Shown here: positions 34,219 through 43,071 of the stretch, piece by piece | Layout: each line of letters starts with the position of its first letter | Position numbering within the stretch: the first letter of the stretch is position 1 | Assembly (NCBI RefSeq): GCF_024171785.1 | Contig: NZ_JAMTCK010000016.1 | Location: 124,001 to 188,000, forward strand | DNA from: Goodfellowiella coeruleoviolacea | GTDB lineage: Bacteria > Actinomycetota > Actinomycetes > Mycobacteriales > Pseudonocardiaceae | Direction of reading: 5' to 3' | Length of the DNA stretch: 64,000 bases | Program-made: the position numbers and the translations under genes | The notes under the pieces: model-generated | The model's database searches: none | Told to the model about the DNA's origin: nothing | What the model saw: only the letters and a program-made list of their open reading frames with translations

Positions 34219-34348
34219 CGATCTTGCTCCTCGTGCGGGGTGGGGCGGGACAACGGGGACGGGGACCGGGCCGGGCGGCGTCGGCCGGCTCCGGGGACCC
34301 GGCGGTGCGGCCGGGGCGGCGCGGCCGGGCGGGTGGTGGCGCGGCCGG

Positions 34349-35635
34349 TCAGCGGGCCTGGCGGCGGGGGTGGAACACCCAGCCGCGCAGCAGCAGGAAC
34401 CGCAGCACCGTGGCGGCCAGGTTGGCCAGCACCAGCACGGCGATCTCGGTGAGCCGGCCCGGTGTGCTGGCCGCGGTGAGCAGCGCCAGCGAGCCGCTGG
34501 TCAACGCCAGCCCGAGCGCGAACACGAGCAGCCCCTCGAACTGGTGGCGGCCGGCGCCCCGCCGGCCGCGCACGCCGAAGGTGAACCGGCGGTTGGCCGC
34601 GGTGTTGGCCACCCCGGTGACCAGCAGCGCCAGCAGGTTCGCGGCCTGCGCGCCGAGACCGGTCCGCAGCACGGCGAACACCAGCAGGTAGGCGGCGGTG
34701 CTGGCCAGGCCGATCGCCGCGAACCGGACCAGCTGGCGGGGCAGGCCGGCCGGCACGTCCGGGGCCGGGGCGGGCGCGTCCCGGCCCAGTTGCGCGCGCA
34801 GCTGGCTGACCGGCAGCGCGCCGGTGGCCAGCGCCTTGCCCAGCCGGGCGATGCCGCGCAGGTCGGCCAGGGCCGTGGCGACGATGTCCACCCGGCTGTC
34901 CGGGTCGTCGACCCAGTCCACCGGCACCTCGTGGATGCGCAGGCCGGCGCGTTCGGCCAGCACCAGCAGTTCGGTGTCGAAGAACCAGCCGGTGTCCTCC
35001 ACCACGGGCAGCAGCCGCTGGGCCACGTCCCGGCGGATCGCCTTGAACCCGCACTGCGCGTCGGTGAACCGGGCCGCCAGGGTGCCGCGCAGCAGCAGGT
35101 TGTAGCAGCGGGAGATGACCTCCCGCTTGGGGCCGCGCACCACCTGCGAGCCGCGCGCCAGCCGGCTGCCGATGGCCAGGTCGGAGTGCCCGGACAGCAG
35201 CGGCGCCACCAGCGGCAGCAGCGCGGCCAGGTCGGTGGACAGGTCCACGTCCAGGTAGGCCAGCACGGCGGCGGGCGAGGCCGACCACACCGCGCGCAGC
35301 GCCCGGCCGCGGCCCTTCTGCGCCAGGTGCACCACGGTGACCTCGGGCAGTTCCCGGGCCAGCTGCTGGGCGATGGTCAGGGTGGCGTCGGTGCTGGCGT
35401 TGTCGGCCACGGTGATCTGGAACCGGTAGGGGAACGTCTCCAGCAGGTGCTGGCGCAGCCGGCGCACGCACGGCTCCAGGTCGTGCTGCTCGTTGTGGAC
35501 CGGCACCACCACGTCCAGCACCGGGGTGGGGTCGCGGGGGTCGACGCGCACGGCCGGCGCGCTGACCCGGCGGCCGAACGGCTGGTGGAGTCCGGCGGTG
35601 GGCTGGGGCTCGAACTGGGTGGTGGTCGTCGTCAT
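34349..35635 (-). CDS. Bifunctional GT2 glycosyltransferase / GtrA-like membrane protein
   Basis: A 428-aa fusion. Residues about 40-270 form a GT2 domain of the dolichyl-phosphate-mannose-synthase type ('LDVVVPVHNEQHDLEPCVRRL', 'VADNASTDATL', 'YLDVDLSTDL', 'KREVISRCYN'). Residues about 300-425 form a four-helix GtrA-like domain ('LVRFAAIGLASTAAYLLVF', 'NTAANRRFTFG'). It should make a polyprenyl-phosphate sugar and flip it across the membrane, supplying the donor for the GT39 enzyme downstream. ATG 35635 starts before the GT2 fold; phased CTGTG sites lie 35-61 bp upstream. Confidence 0.88.
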   Translation of the reverse strand: MTTTTTQFEPQPTAGLHQPFGRRVSAPAVRVDPRDPTPVLDVVVPVHNEQHDLEPCVRRLRQHLLETFPYRFQITVADNASTDATLTIAQQLARELPEVTVVHLAQKGRGRALRAVWSASPAAVLAYLDVDLSTDLAALLPLVAPLLSGHSDLAIGSRLARGSQVVRGPKREVISRCYNLLLRGTLAARFTDAQCGFKAIRRDVAQRLLPVVEDTGWFFDTELLVLAERAGLRIHEVPVDWVDDPDSRVDIVATALADLRGIARLGKALATGALPVSQLRAQLGRDAPAPAPDVPAGLPRQLVRFAAIGLASTAAYLLVFAVLRTGLGAQAANLLALLVTGVANTAANRRFTFGVRGRRGAGRHQFEGLLVFALGLALTSGSLALLTAASTPGRLTEIAVLVLANLAATVLRFLLLRGWVFHPRRQAR

Positions 35636-35669
35636 GGCGCCCACGATGTCGACGCCTGCTGGGCCGTCC

Positions 35670-35696
35670 ATGTGTCCCAGCTGTGCGCGAGCTGTG
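35670..35696 (-). promoter_or_regulatory. Candidate OmpR-type operator: three 11-bp-phased half-sites
   Basis: ATGTG (35670), CTGTG (35681) and CTGTG (35692) are exactly 11 bp apart upstream of the GT2-GtrA gene; on the minus strand they read CACAG/CACAG/CACAT. The same arrangement occurs upstream of the response regulator, the DUF5666-like gene and the second GT39 gene. Confidence 0.65.
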
Positions 35697-36065
35697 AGCC
35701 GGGGTCGCCGGCTGGCCCACCGTTCCGGCGAACCGCTCCGGGAGCTGGTCGCGCGCTGGCACGGCCGGGGCCGGGGACGCGGGTTGACCGGTGCCGCCGG
35801 CTTTTCCCCTGTTCCGGTGGCGGCTGTGGCCCGAACGGAGCACGCCGCGCCCACTGGACAGCGCCGGCCCGTGGGGAAGATCCCCTGATCGGTGCGATGT
35901 TTCCCGCGACCGGTGGGCGTGGTGCGACCCGGGCCGGTCGGTGCCGGCCGAGCGGGGTGTGCCCCGGTGGAGGGAATCCGTTGGTGTTCATGCCCGCCGC
36001 TGCCAACACTGCGCTGCGGAGGCGGTCGCCGCGGTGGTGACCAGTCCGCCGCGAGGGAGAACGGC
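35697..36065. other. Gap between divergent GT2-GtrA and subtilase genes
   Basis: About 370 bp without a recognisable gene. It must hold the subtilase promoter; GAGGGAGAA precedes the subtilase ATG. No inverted or phased repeats were seen on this side. Confidence 0.5.
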
Positions 36066-37304
36066 ATGCACACCTGGGGCAAGGCGCTGGTGGCCACCGC
36101 GCTGCTGCTGTGCGCGCAGGCACCGCCGGCCGGCGGTGATCCTGCCGGCGAGGCCGTTTCCCGGGCCGTTCCCCCGGCGGTTTCCCGGGCGATCCCGGAC
36201 CAGTACGTGGTGACCCTGGCCGACCCCGCCGCCACCGAGCACGCGATCACCGCGCTGGGTGTCCAGCCGCTGTTCGTCTACCGCAGCGCACTGCACGGCT
36301 TCGCGGCCCGGCTCAGCGCCGAGCAGGTCGGGGCGGTGCGGACGCTGCCCGGGTTCGTGTCCCTGCACCAGGACAGGCCCGTGCGCGTAGCGCACCAGAC
36401 CGACACCGTGCGCGTAGCGCACCAGTCGGGCCCCGTGCGCGTAGCGCACCAGTCGGGCAGCACCGCGCGGGTGGCCGCGGCCGGCTCGTGGGGGCTGGAC
36501 CGGATCGACCGGCGCGAGCAGCTCCCGGCCGGGCCCTACGCCGTGCAGCACGACGGGGCCGAGGTGACCGCGTACATCCTGGACACCGGCATCGACGTCA
36601 GCCACCCGCAGTTCGGCGGGCGGGCCAGCGTGGGCCACGACTCGGTGGGCGATGGCCGGCACGGCGCGGACTGCGCCGGCCACGGCACGCACGTGGCCGG
36701 GACCGTGGGCAGTGCCGGCTACGGCGTGGCCAGGCGGGTCCGGCTGGTGGCGGTCCGGGTGCTCGACTGCGCCGGCGCCGGGCCGCTGTCCCAGCTCATC
36801 GACGGGATCGACTGGGTGTCGGCGCACGCGGTGCGCCCGGCGGTCGCCAACATCTCGGTCACCAGCCCCCGCTTCGACCCGCTGGACGCGGCCGTCGCCC
36901 ACCTCGCGCGCACGGTGTTCACCGTGGTGGCCGCCGGCAACCAGGCCGACGCCGCGTGCGACTACTCGCCGGCCAGGGCCGAGGGCGCGTTCACCGTGGG
37001 CGCGAGCACCCCGGAGGACGGGTTCGCCGACTACAGCAACCACGGCCGGTGCGTGCGGCTGCTGGCACCGGGCAGCGACATCGTCTCCACCCTGCCGGGT
37101 GGCCGCGTCGGCGCGCTCACCGGGACGTCCATGGCCGCGCCGCACGTCACCGGGGTGGTCGCGCTGTACGAGCAGGCCACCGGCGCCAGCGGCCAGCACG
37201 CCATCCGGGACTGGCTGGGCGACAACGCCACCAGGCAGCGCATCCAGCACCCGCCGCCCCCGGCGGACACGCCGAACCTGCTGCTCTACACGGCCGGGCT
37301 GTAG
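36066..37304 (+). CDS. Secreted subtilisin-like serine protease (S8)
   Basis: A 412-aa secreted protease. A signal peptide (about residues 1-24) is followed by an I9-type propeptide ('DQYVVTLADPAATEHAI', to about 100), then the catalytic domain. The triad is visible in 'YILDTGID' (Asp), 'GHGTHVAGTVG' (His) and 'GTSMAAPHVTG' (Ser); the oxyanion Asn is in 'VVAAGNQ'. Between propeptide and catalytic domain are three 9-aa repeats (core VRVAHQ) encoded by palindromic DNA. No sorting motif or membrane anchor is seen, so it should be released. ATG 36066 has a strong GAGGGAG ribosome site. Confidence 0.93.
   Translation: MHTWGKALVATALLLCAQAPPAGGDPAGEAVSRAVPPAVSRAIPDQYVVTLADPAATEHAITALGVQPLFVYRSALHGFAARLSAEQVGAVRTLPGFVSLHQDRPVRVAHQTDTVRVAHQSGPVRVAHQSGSTARVAAAGSWGLDRIDRREQLPAGPYAVQHDGAEVTAYILDTGIDVSHPQFGGRASVGHDSVGDGRHGADCAGHGTHVAGTVGSAGYGVARRVRLVAVRVLDCAGAGPLSQLIDGIDWVSAHAVRPAVANISVTSPRFDPLDAAVAHLARTVFTVVAAGNQADAACDYSPARAEGAFTVGASTPEDGFADYSNHGRCVRLLAPGSDIVSTLPGGRVGALTGTSMAAPHVTGVVALYEQATGASGQHAIRDWLGDNATRQRIQHPPPPADTPNLLLYTAGL
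36379..36459 (+). repeat. Three 27-nt in-frame repeats, each with a perfect palindrome
   Basis: GTGCGCGTAGCGCAC, a 15-bp palindrome, occurs at 36381-36395, 36408-36422 and 36435-36449, with exactly 27 bp between copies. Each unit encodes nine residues with core VRVAHQ at the propeptide/catalytic-domain junction of the subtilase. Confidence 0.9.
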
Positions 37305-37366
37305 CGGGGTGGCCGGCGGCGGCCCGCGGACCCCGGCGTCCGGCGGGCCGCCACCCCGGCGACCGG

Positions 37367-39433
37367 CTATTCGCTGGTCAGATCGTAGACCGTCGTTCCG
37401 TCCACTGTGGACGCGGTAAAGGTGGCGGCGACCCACTCGGCGATGCGCTGGGCCGCGTCACTGCCGCCGCTCTCGGTGCCTCGGGCGGAAAAGCCGGCGC
37501 CACCGATGAAGTAGTGGATCTTCCCGGCGCGCACGTACTCCTGGAACCGCTCCAGGGTGGGCGCGGGGTCGGTGCCGTTGAACCCGCCCACGGCCATCAC
37601 CGGCACGTTGGCGCCCAACTGGTAGCCGGCCGCGCTGTTGGACCCGACCACGGCCGCGGCCCAGGTGTAGGACTCGGCACCGGAGCGCAGCAGCTCCACC
37701 AGTTCGGCGCTCGGGGTGACCGCGTCGAGCAGCCCGCCGGGGCCGCCCTGGACCGGCCCGGCCTCGCCGGTGCCGCCGCCAGGGAACCAGGTGCCGTCGC
37801 CCCGGCCCCGCCCCGGCCGGGACTGGCCGCCGTCCTGGCCGGGGCCGCCCTGGACCGCGCCGGGCTGCCGGCCGGCCCCGCCCTGGGGTCCACCACCGGG
37901 ACCGGTGATGATCACCAGCCGGCCCGGGCCGCCGCCGCCCCTGGTGCTCGGCCCGGCCGAGGGGATCGCGCCGGTGTGCGGGGTGGCCGCGGTGACCAGC
38001 GCGTACGCGGTCGGCGCGGCCAGCGCGGCGACCACCCCGAGCGCGCCGACCACCTGGCCGGCGCGGCTGGCCAGGTGACCCAGGGTCAACAGCATCAGCG
38101 CCGCGAACAACCCGCTGACCAGCACCACGACCCGCAGCCACGGCAGCCAGTCGGCGGTGCGGCCCAGCAGCAGGAACGCCCACACCGCGGTGATCGCCGC
38201 GGTGACGAACAGGACCACCGCGCCGACCTGCTCGCGCAGCCGCCAGGCCACGGCCGCGCCCATGCCCACCAGCGCCGCCACCGCCGGGGCCAGCGCCACC
38301 GTGTAGTAGGCGTGCACGATGCCGTTCATGTAGCTGAACACCACGCCGGTGACCAGCAGCCACCCGCCCCACAGCAGGAAGGCGGCCCGGCCGCGGTCGG
38401 TGCGCGGGCCCCGCCGGTGCACCCACCCGCCGAAGCCGCCCAGCACCAGCGCGGCCGGCAGCAGCCAGGAGATCTGCGCGCCCATGTCGTTGTCGAACAG
38501 CCGCGCCCAGCCCACGTCGAAGTTGAGGTTGCCCAGCCCGCCGACCTCGTCACCGGTCAACCGGCCGAAACCGTTGTAGCCGAGGGTCAGCTCCAGGATG
38601 CTGTTGCCCTGCGAGCCGCCGATGAACGGCCGGTCCTCGGCCGGCACCAGCTCCACGACCGCCACCCACCAGCCGGCCGCCACCACCAGCGCCAGCGCGG
38701 CCAGGGCCAGCTGCCCGAGCCGGCGCCGCAACCGGGTCGGCGCGGCCAGCAGGTACACGCCGGCGAAGGCCGGCACCACCAGCAGCGCCTGCAGCATCTT
38801 GGCGAGGAAGCCGAACCCGACCAGCGCCGCGGCCAGCACCAGCCACCGCGTGCTGGCCGTCTCCACGGCGCGCACCAGGCAGTAGGCGCCGGCCACCAGC
38901 AGCAGCACCAGCAGCGCGTCCGGGTTGTTGAAGCGGAACATCAGCACCGCGACCGGGGTCAGCGCCAGCACCGCGCCGGAGACCAGGGCCGCGCCCGGGC
39001 CGAACCAGCGCCGCACCGTGGCGTGCAGCAGACCCACCGCGGCCACGCCCTGCAGCGCCTGCGGCACCAGGATGCTCCACGAGTTCAGGCCGAACAGCCG
39101 CACCGACAGCCCCATGATCCACAGCGCGGCCGGCGTCTTGTCCACGGTGATCGCGTTGGCCGGGTCGGAGGAGCCGTAGAACAGCGCCTTCCAGCTCTGC
39201 CCGCCGGCCTGCGCCGCGGCCGAGTAGAAGGCGTTGGCCCAGCCGGAGGCGCCCAGCCCCCACAGGTACAGCACCGCGGTGGCCACCAGCAGCACCAGCA
39301 GGCCGGGCCGGGCCCAGGGCGGATCAGTGGGGGCGCCGCGCAGCAGCCGACCGACACCGCGCGACCGCGCGGCAGCGGGGACGTCGGCCGCCGGCACGGC
39401 GGGCGCGGGGTTGGGCAGTGTCGACGCGGTCAT
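37367..39433 (-). CDS. ArnT-like GT39-family glycosyltransferase, paralogue 2
   Basis: A 688-aa paralogue of the gene at 32173-34218 with the same plan: about 12 helices, 'WANAFYSAAAQAGGQSWKALFYGSSDPANAITVDKTP' in the first external loop, then a Gly/Pro-rich extracytoplasmic linker and the C-terminal domain 'MAVGGFNGTDPAPTLERFQEYV', ending 'TVYDLTSE'. It probably transfers a sugar from a polyprenyl-phosphate donor to an envelope acceptor. It has its own promoter with phased CTGTG sites. It faces the subtilase gene convergently (63-bp gap). Confidence 0.87.
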   Translation of the reverse strand: MTASTLPNPAPAVPAADVPAAARSRGVGRLLRGAPTDPPWARPGLLVLLVATAVLYLWGLGASGWANAFYSAAAQAGGQSWKALFYGSSDPANAITVDKTPAALWIMGLSVRLFGLNSWSILVPQALQGVAAVGLLHATVRRWFGPGAALVSGAVLALTPVAVLMFRFNNPDALLVLLLVAGAYCLVRAVETASTRWLVLAAALVGFGFLAKMLQALLVVPAFAGVYLLAAPTRLRRRLGQLALAALALVVAAGWWVAVVELVPAEDRPFIGGSQGNSILELTLGYNGFGRLTGDEVGGLGNLNFDVGWARLFDNDMGAQISWLLPAALVLGGFGGWVHRRGPRTDRGRAAFLLWGGWLLVTGVVFSYMNGIVHAYYTVALAPAVAALVGMGAAVAWRLREQVGAVVLFVTAAITAVWAFLLLGRTADWLPWLRVVVLVSGLFAALMLLTLGHLASRAGQVVGALGVVAALAAPTAYALVTAATPHTGAIPSAGPSTRGGGGPGRLVIITGPGGGPQGGAGRQPGAVQGGPGQDGGQSRPGRGRGDGTWFPGGGTGEAGPVQGGPGGLLDAVTPSAELVELLRSGAESYTWAAAVVGSNSAAGYQLGANVPVMAVGGFNGTDPAPTLERFQEYVRAGKIHYFIGGAGFSARGTESGGSDAAQRIAEWVAATFTASTVDGTTVYDLTSE

Positions 39434-39456
39434 GGTCAACAGCGTGGCGAACCAGC

Positions 39457-39483
39457 CTGTGTCGAACGCGTGCACAACCTGTG
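39457..39483 (-). promoter_or_regulatory. Candidate OmpR-type operator upstream of the second GT39 gene
   Basis: CTGTG (39457), GCGTG (39468) and CTGTG (39479) are spaced exactly 11 bp, 24-50 bp before the start codon at 39433. On the coding strand: CACAG-N6-CACGC-N6-CACAG. Confidence 0.6.
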
Positions 39484-39564
39484 TGTTGGCTGGGAGCTGT
39501 GCGTTGGCTGGGAGCCGGTGGCGGCGGGTGCTCACGCCACCACCGGGCTCCGGTCGCCGGCGGC

Positions 39565-41166
39565 TCAGCCGCGGTCCGCCTGCCAGTCGCCGATCACCGG
39601 TGGCGCGCTCACCTCGTTGTTGCCGAACACCTCGTCCGGATCGGGTTCGACCAGGTAGGAGGCGGCCTTGTGCTCGCCGTCCGCCTCACCCCGACCACCC
39701 CGCGCGCCCCCGCCCAGCATGCCGGCGCCGAGCTGGCCACCACCCCGGCCGGACCCGGCCGGACCGCCGCCGCGACCCGCCGCGGTGCCACCCCGGCCGC
39801 CGACAGCGTCCGCGCCCACGCCGGCGCGCCCGCCCGCGCGCGCGTCCGGCCCACCGCCGATGCCGGGCCTGCTGCCCAGCCCGGTGCCGCCGACGCCCCG
39901 GCCGGTGCCGCCGGCCGTGCCGCCGCCAACGCCAACACCGCCGATGCCACCGGCGAGCCCGCCGGTCAACCCACCGGTCAGGCCACCAGCGCCGGGAGCG
40001 CCGGTCCGGCCGCCACCCACCAGGTCACCACCGGACCCGCCGTACTGGCCGCCACCGGGCAGCAGGCCGGCACCACCGCCGGGGCCGGTGCCCACCCCGC
40101 TCGGCGCGGTCGAGCCGCCGCCCGTGCCACCGCCGTACCCGCCCTGACCCGGCTGCCCGGTGCCGGGCAGGGTCGGTGGTGGCGTGACCCCGGTCGGGTT
40201 GGTGCTGGTGTCCGAGCCGCCGGTGCCGGGTGGCTGGCCCGGTCCGCCGGGCAGGCTGGGCGGTTGCCCGGGCCGACCGGGACCACCGGGCTGACCGGGT
40301 GAACCGGGCGAGCCCGGGTCGTCGTCGATGCCCTTGATGGGCGGCGGCCCGGGATGGGGGCCGGAGTCCGGGGGCGGCTGCGGGCGGTCGGGAGGGGCGA
40401 TCGGGTCGTTGCGGATCGAGTTCGCCGAGACCGCGAACGAGGGCTGCGCCTCGGCCGTGTGCGTCACGGTCTGGTCGTAGACCTGCACCGCCAGCGCGGC
40501 CGCCGCGTGCGCCGCCTGCTGCTGGACCTGCGCGGCGAAGTCGGCGGCGGCCTGCTGGGCGAAGGCGATCGGGTCGGTGATGGACTGCAACCGCGCGTTG
40601 GCCGCGCCCGCGTCGAACGGCTGCGCCGGCGGCGGTGGCACGGTGGCGCGCACCGCGCTCACCGCCTGGGCCTGCTGCGCCCAGGTGGTGCCGGCCAGCT
40701 GGGCCGCCATCCCGGACCTGCCGGCCTGGTTGCCCAGGTCCACCACGGCGGCCCGGGCCGCGTCGGCCGCCTCGCCGGTCCACTCGGTCTCGCTGCTGTT
40801 GACCGCCCTGGCGATCTCCTCCTCAAAGGTGGACAGGTCGTTGCCGATCTGGATCCAGGTGTCCCCGGCCGCGCCCACCGCACCCGGGTCCGTGCCGTTG
40901 TTGACCATGTCGTACAGCTCCTGGTGGGACAGCCCCAGGTAGTAGGCGTCCGGCGCGGCCGGAGCCGACCTGGTCGGCACCCCCTGCTGCTTGAGCTGCT
41001 CGGCCTGCGCGTCCAGCCGGACGAAGGTCTCCGCCCCGGACGCGACGTCGGTGAGCGCGCCCGCCAGTGGCGGGCCCAGGCCGGTGAACGTGTCACCCCA
41101 GTTGTGCCGGGCGTCGGCGTTGGTCCGCCGCCCGTCGAGCACCTCGTCGTACTGCCCGCCCGTCAT
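39565..41166 (-). CDS. PPE-like / ESX-associated protein with long Gly/Pro-rich tail
   Basis: A 533-aa protein. The first 250 residues are helical: 'YYLGLSHQELYDMVNNGTDPGAV' and 'EIARAVNSSETEWTGEAADAAR' carry a W-x-G motif between helices, as in WXG100/PPE-type ESX substrates. Residues about 270-500 are extremely Gly/Pro-rich and probably disordered; the end is acidic ('VEPDPDEVFGNNEVSAPPVIGDW'). No signal peptide is seen, in line with ESX export. ATG 41166 is preferred because GGGAGGGG is 9 nt upstream. Likely partners are the next two genes. Confidence 0.6.
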   Translation of the reverse strand: MTGGQYDEVLDGRRTNADARHNWGDTFTGLGPPLAGALTDVASGAETFVRLDAQAEQLKQQGVPTRSAPAAPDAYYLGLSHQELYDMVNNGTDPGAVGAAGDTWIQIGNDLSTFEEEIARAVNSSETEWTGEAADAARAAVVDLGNQAGRSGMAAQLAGTTWAQQAQAVSAVRATVPPPPAQPFDAGAANARLQSITDPIAFAQQAAADFAAQVQQQAAHAAAALAVQVYDQTVTHTAEAQPSFAVSANSIRNDPIAPPDRPQPPPDSGPHPGPPPIKGIDDDPGSPGSPGQPGGPGRPGQPPSLPGGPGQPPGTGGSDTSTNPTGVTPPPTLPGTGQPGQGGYGGGTGGGSTAPSGVGTGPGGGAGLLPGGGQYGGSGGDLVGGGRTGAPGAGGLTGGLTGGLAGGIGGVGVGGGTAGGTGRGVGGTGLGSRPGIGGGPDARAGGRAGVGADAVGGRGGTAAGRGGGPAGSGRGGGQLGAGMLGGGARGGRGEADGEHKAASYLVEPDPDEVFGNNEVSAPPVIGDWQADRG

Positions 41167-41208
41167 CGTCCGCATCCCCTCCCGGATATCGCCCGTGTCG
41201 TCCCGCGC

Positions 41209-41598
41209 CTAGCCGGCGAGGCCGCGCAGCCCGCGCCCGCCGTCCTGGTCGGTCTGCTGGTAGGAGGCCATGGACGCGGTGATCGCGTCCCGCGCGTCCT
41301 GCAGGTCCTGGCTCAGCTGCCGCAGCGCGGCCACCAGCCCGTCGTCCGGGTCGGTCGCCACGGTCGCCAGGAACGGCCGGTAGACCCGCGCCGCCGGGGT
41401 CTGCCCCAGTGCGGGCTCCTGCCCCAGCTCGGCGGCCCGGCCGGACAGCTCGTCCAGCTTGCCCCGCAGGTTGTCGATGGCCTTGATGAGCGCCTGCCCA
41501 CCGGCCTCGCTCACGGTGAACCCCTTGGCCGCGGCGGCCTTCAGCCCGCCAACCGCCCGGCCGACCCCGCCGAGACCGGCCGCCAGCTCCGCTGACAT
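41209..41598 (-). CDS. Small helical ESX-locus protein
   Basis: A 129-aa, mainly helical protein with two amphipathic regions ('GGQALIKAIDNLRGKLDELSGRAAEL' and 'GLVAALRQLSQDLQDARDAITASMASYQQ'). No W-x-G motif is present. It lies 42 bp before the PPE-like gene and 128 bp after the EspG-like gene, all on one strand, so it may be a heterodimer partner of the PPE-like protein. I do not recognise the family with certainty. Confidence 0.55.
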   Translation of the reverse strand: MSAELAAGLGGVGRAVGGLKAAAAKGFTVSEAGGQALIKAIDNLRGKLDELSGRAAELGQEPALGQTPAARVYRPFLATVATDPDDGLVAALRQLSQDLQDARDAITASMASYQQTDQDGGRGLRGLAG

Positions 41599-41631
41599 CC
41601 CTGATCACCCTCCCCGGACCAGTGGTGACGA

Positions 41632-41673
41632 TGAGTGATAGTCGTTGAGTGATAGACGTTGAGTGATGACACT
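41632..41673. repeat. Three 14-nt direct repeats upstream of the ESX-locus genes
   Basis: TGAGTGATAGTCGT, TGAGTGATAGACGT and TGAGTGATGACACT run head to tail at 41632, 41646 and 41660, starting 34 bp upstream of the start codon at 41598. They are a plausible multi-site operator or a short minisatellite. Confidence 0.7.
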
Positions 41674-41726
41674 GACAGGCGGACGGCCCCGGTGGTGGGG
41701 GCCTGTCGCACCTTGGTGCTGTCGGG

Positions 41727-42533
41727 TCAGCGCACCGCAGCCACCGCGTCGGTCAGCCGCTGCGCCAACCGGCCGACGTCGGCGGGCGAGTACGTGACCC
41801 GCGGCTGCCCGTCCCGGCCGGTCTCCGGCACCACCGCGTACCGGCCAAGGTCGGTGTCCAGCCAGGTCAGCGTGATCGGCTGGGCGGCGCCGGCCGCGGC
41901 CCGCGCCGAACCGCCCGGCTGGTCCCGGCCGGCGGTCACCACGAAGTAGCCGCCACCCAGCCGGGGACGCCGCAGGAGCCGCTCGGCCTCGGCCCGCTGC
42001 ACGGCCGAGGCCCCCCAGGGCGACCGGCGCGACGAGGTGAAGCTGAACTCGCTGAAGTCCTCGTCGGCCCCGGCCCCCCGCCCGGCCGCACCGGCCTCGG
42101 CGGTGACCGTCACCGGGCCGCCCGGTCCCGGGTGCAGCGGCGGCAGCAGACCCACCAGGGCGCGCACCAGCGCGTGCGGGTCGAGCAGCTCGAACCGCAC
42201 CGACTGGCCGCGCTGCACCGCCAGCACCCCGGTGCGCTCGGTGGCCGAGGCCAGCGCGCAGTGCCGCAGCTGACCGGTGGTGCCGAGCATGGCCACGGCC
42301 ACCGGGCCCTGGGCGAACACGCGCAGCGCCCTGGGCACCTCGGGCGCGAACTCCGCGCCGTGGATCAGGCCGCGGCCGGCCAGGTCCTGGTGCACCGCCT
42401 GGACCAGCCGCGCCCGCTCGGCCACGGTCTGGCCGTGGTGGGGGAAGCTGAACGGGAACCGCCGCACGGCCAGGCCCAGCGCGGCGCCCAGCACGTCCAG
42501 CGCGGCCAACGAGCACTCGAAGACATCAGGCAC
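41727..42533 (-). CDS. EspG-family ESX secretion-associated chaperone
   Basis: A 268-aa protein with the layout of EspG proteins: 'LDVLGAALGLAVRRFPFSFPHHGQT', 'LLPPLHPGPGGPVTV', 'GGYFVVTAG' and 'ITWLDTDLGRYAVVPETGRDGQPRVTYSPAD'. EspG binds PE-PPE-type substrates in the cytoplasm before ESX export, which fits the PPE-like gene downstream. GTG 42533 has GAGGAGG 10 nt upstream. No EccB-E export machinery is in the window. Confidence 0.78.
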   Translation of the reverse strand: MPDVFECSLAALDVLGAALGLAVRRFPFSFPHHGQTVAERARLVQAVHQDLAGRGLIHGAEFAPEVPRALRVFAQGPVAVAMLGTTGQLRHCALASATERTGVLAVQRGQSVRFELLDPHALVRALVGLLPPLHPGPGGPVTVTAEAGAAGRGAGADEDFSEFSFTSSRRSPWGASAVQRAEAERLLRRPRLGGGYFVVTAGRDQPGGSARAAAGAAQPITLTWLDTDLGRYAVVPETGRDGQPRVTYSPADVGRLAQRLTDAVAAVR

Positions 42534-42687
42534 GGCGCTTCTCCTCCTCAGCGCAGCCCCCAGCCGCGCGCCGAACCGACAACCACCGTCAGTCCTCAGA
42601 CGCTCGCGGAGCGTCGTTGGTGCCCGGTCGGGGAACATAATCTCGATTTCTCGCCGCCGACCGGCGCAACGGGCCACACTGGCGACC

Positions 42688-43071
42688 ATGGGTGACCAGG
42701 ACCCCGACGACGAGTTCGGGTTGACCGCCGAGCAGCGCGCCGCGTTCGAGGCGATGCCACCGGACCAGCGGCACGCCATGTCCGACTACCTGCACCGGGC
42801 CCGCGCGTTCACCGCGGAGTTCCGCGACCTGTTCCGCGACTGCGGCCGGCGGCTGGACAACCTGGCCCAACGGCTCGGCGAGACCCTGCCCCAGCAGCCC
42901 AACCAGGACGCCAGGGAACAGCTGCTGGACCTGTTGATGGCCATCAACCTGCAGGCGGAGACCGCGCACGCGATCGCCCGCGACGACATGGCCGCCAAGG
43001 ACGCGCACCAGCAGGGCGCCAGCCACTACCTCGAACGGTTCAACGAGCGGGTCAACCGCGGCCCCGGGTGA
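42688..43071 (+). CDS. Small acidic helical protein of unknown function
   Basis: A 127-aa soluble protein, predicted helical throughout ('GLTAEQRAAFEAMPPDQRHAMSDYLHRARAF', 'LLDLLMAINLQAETAHAIARDDM'). No recognised motif. It diverges from the EspG-like gene (154-bp gap), and its stop codon lies inside the 3' end of the convergent histidine kinase gene (20-bp overlap). Confidence 0.65.
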   Translation: MGDQDPDDEFGLTAEQRAAFEAMPPDQRHAMSDYLHRARAFTAEFRDLFRDCGRRLDNLAQRLGETLPQQPNQDAREQLLDLLMAINLQAETAHAIARDDMAAKDAHQQGASHYLERFNERVNRGPG

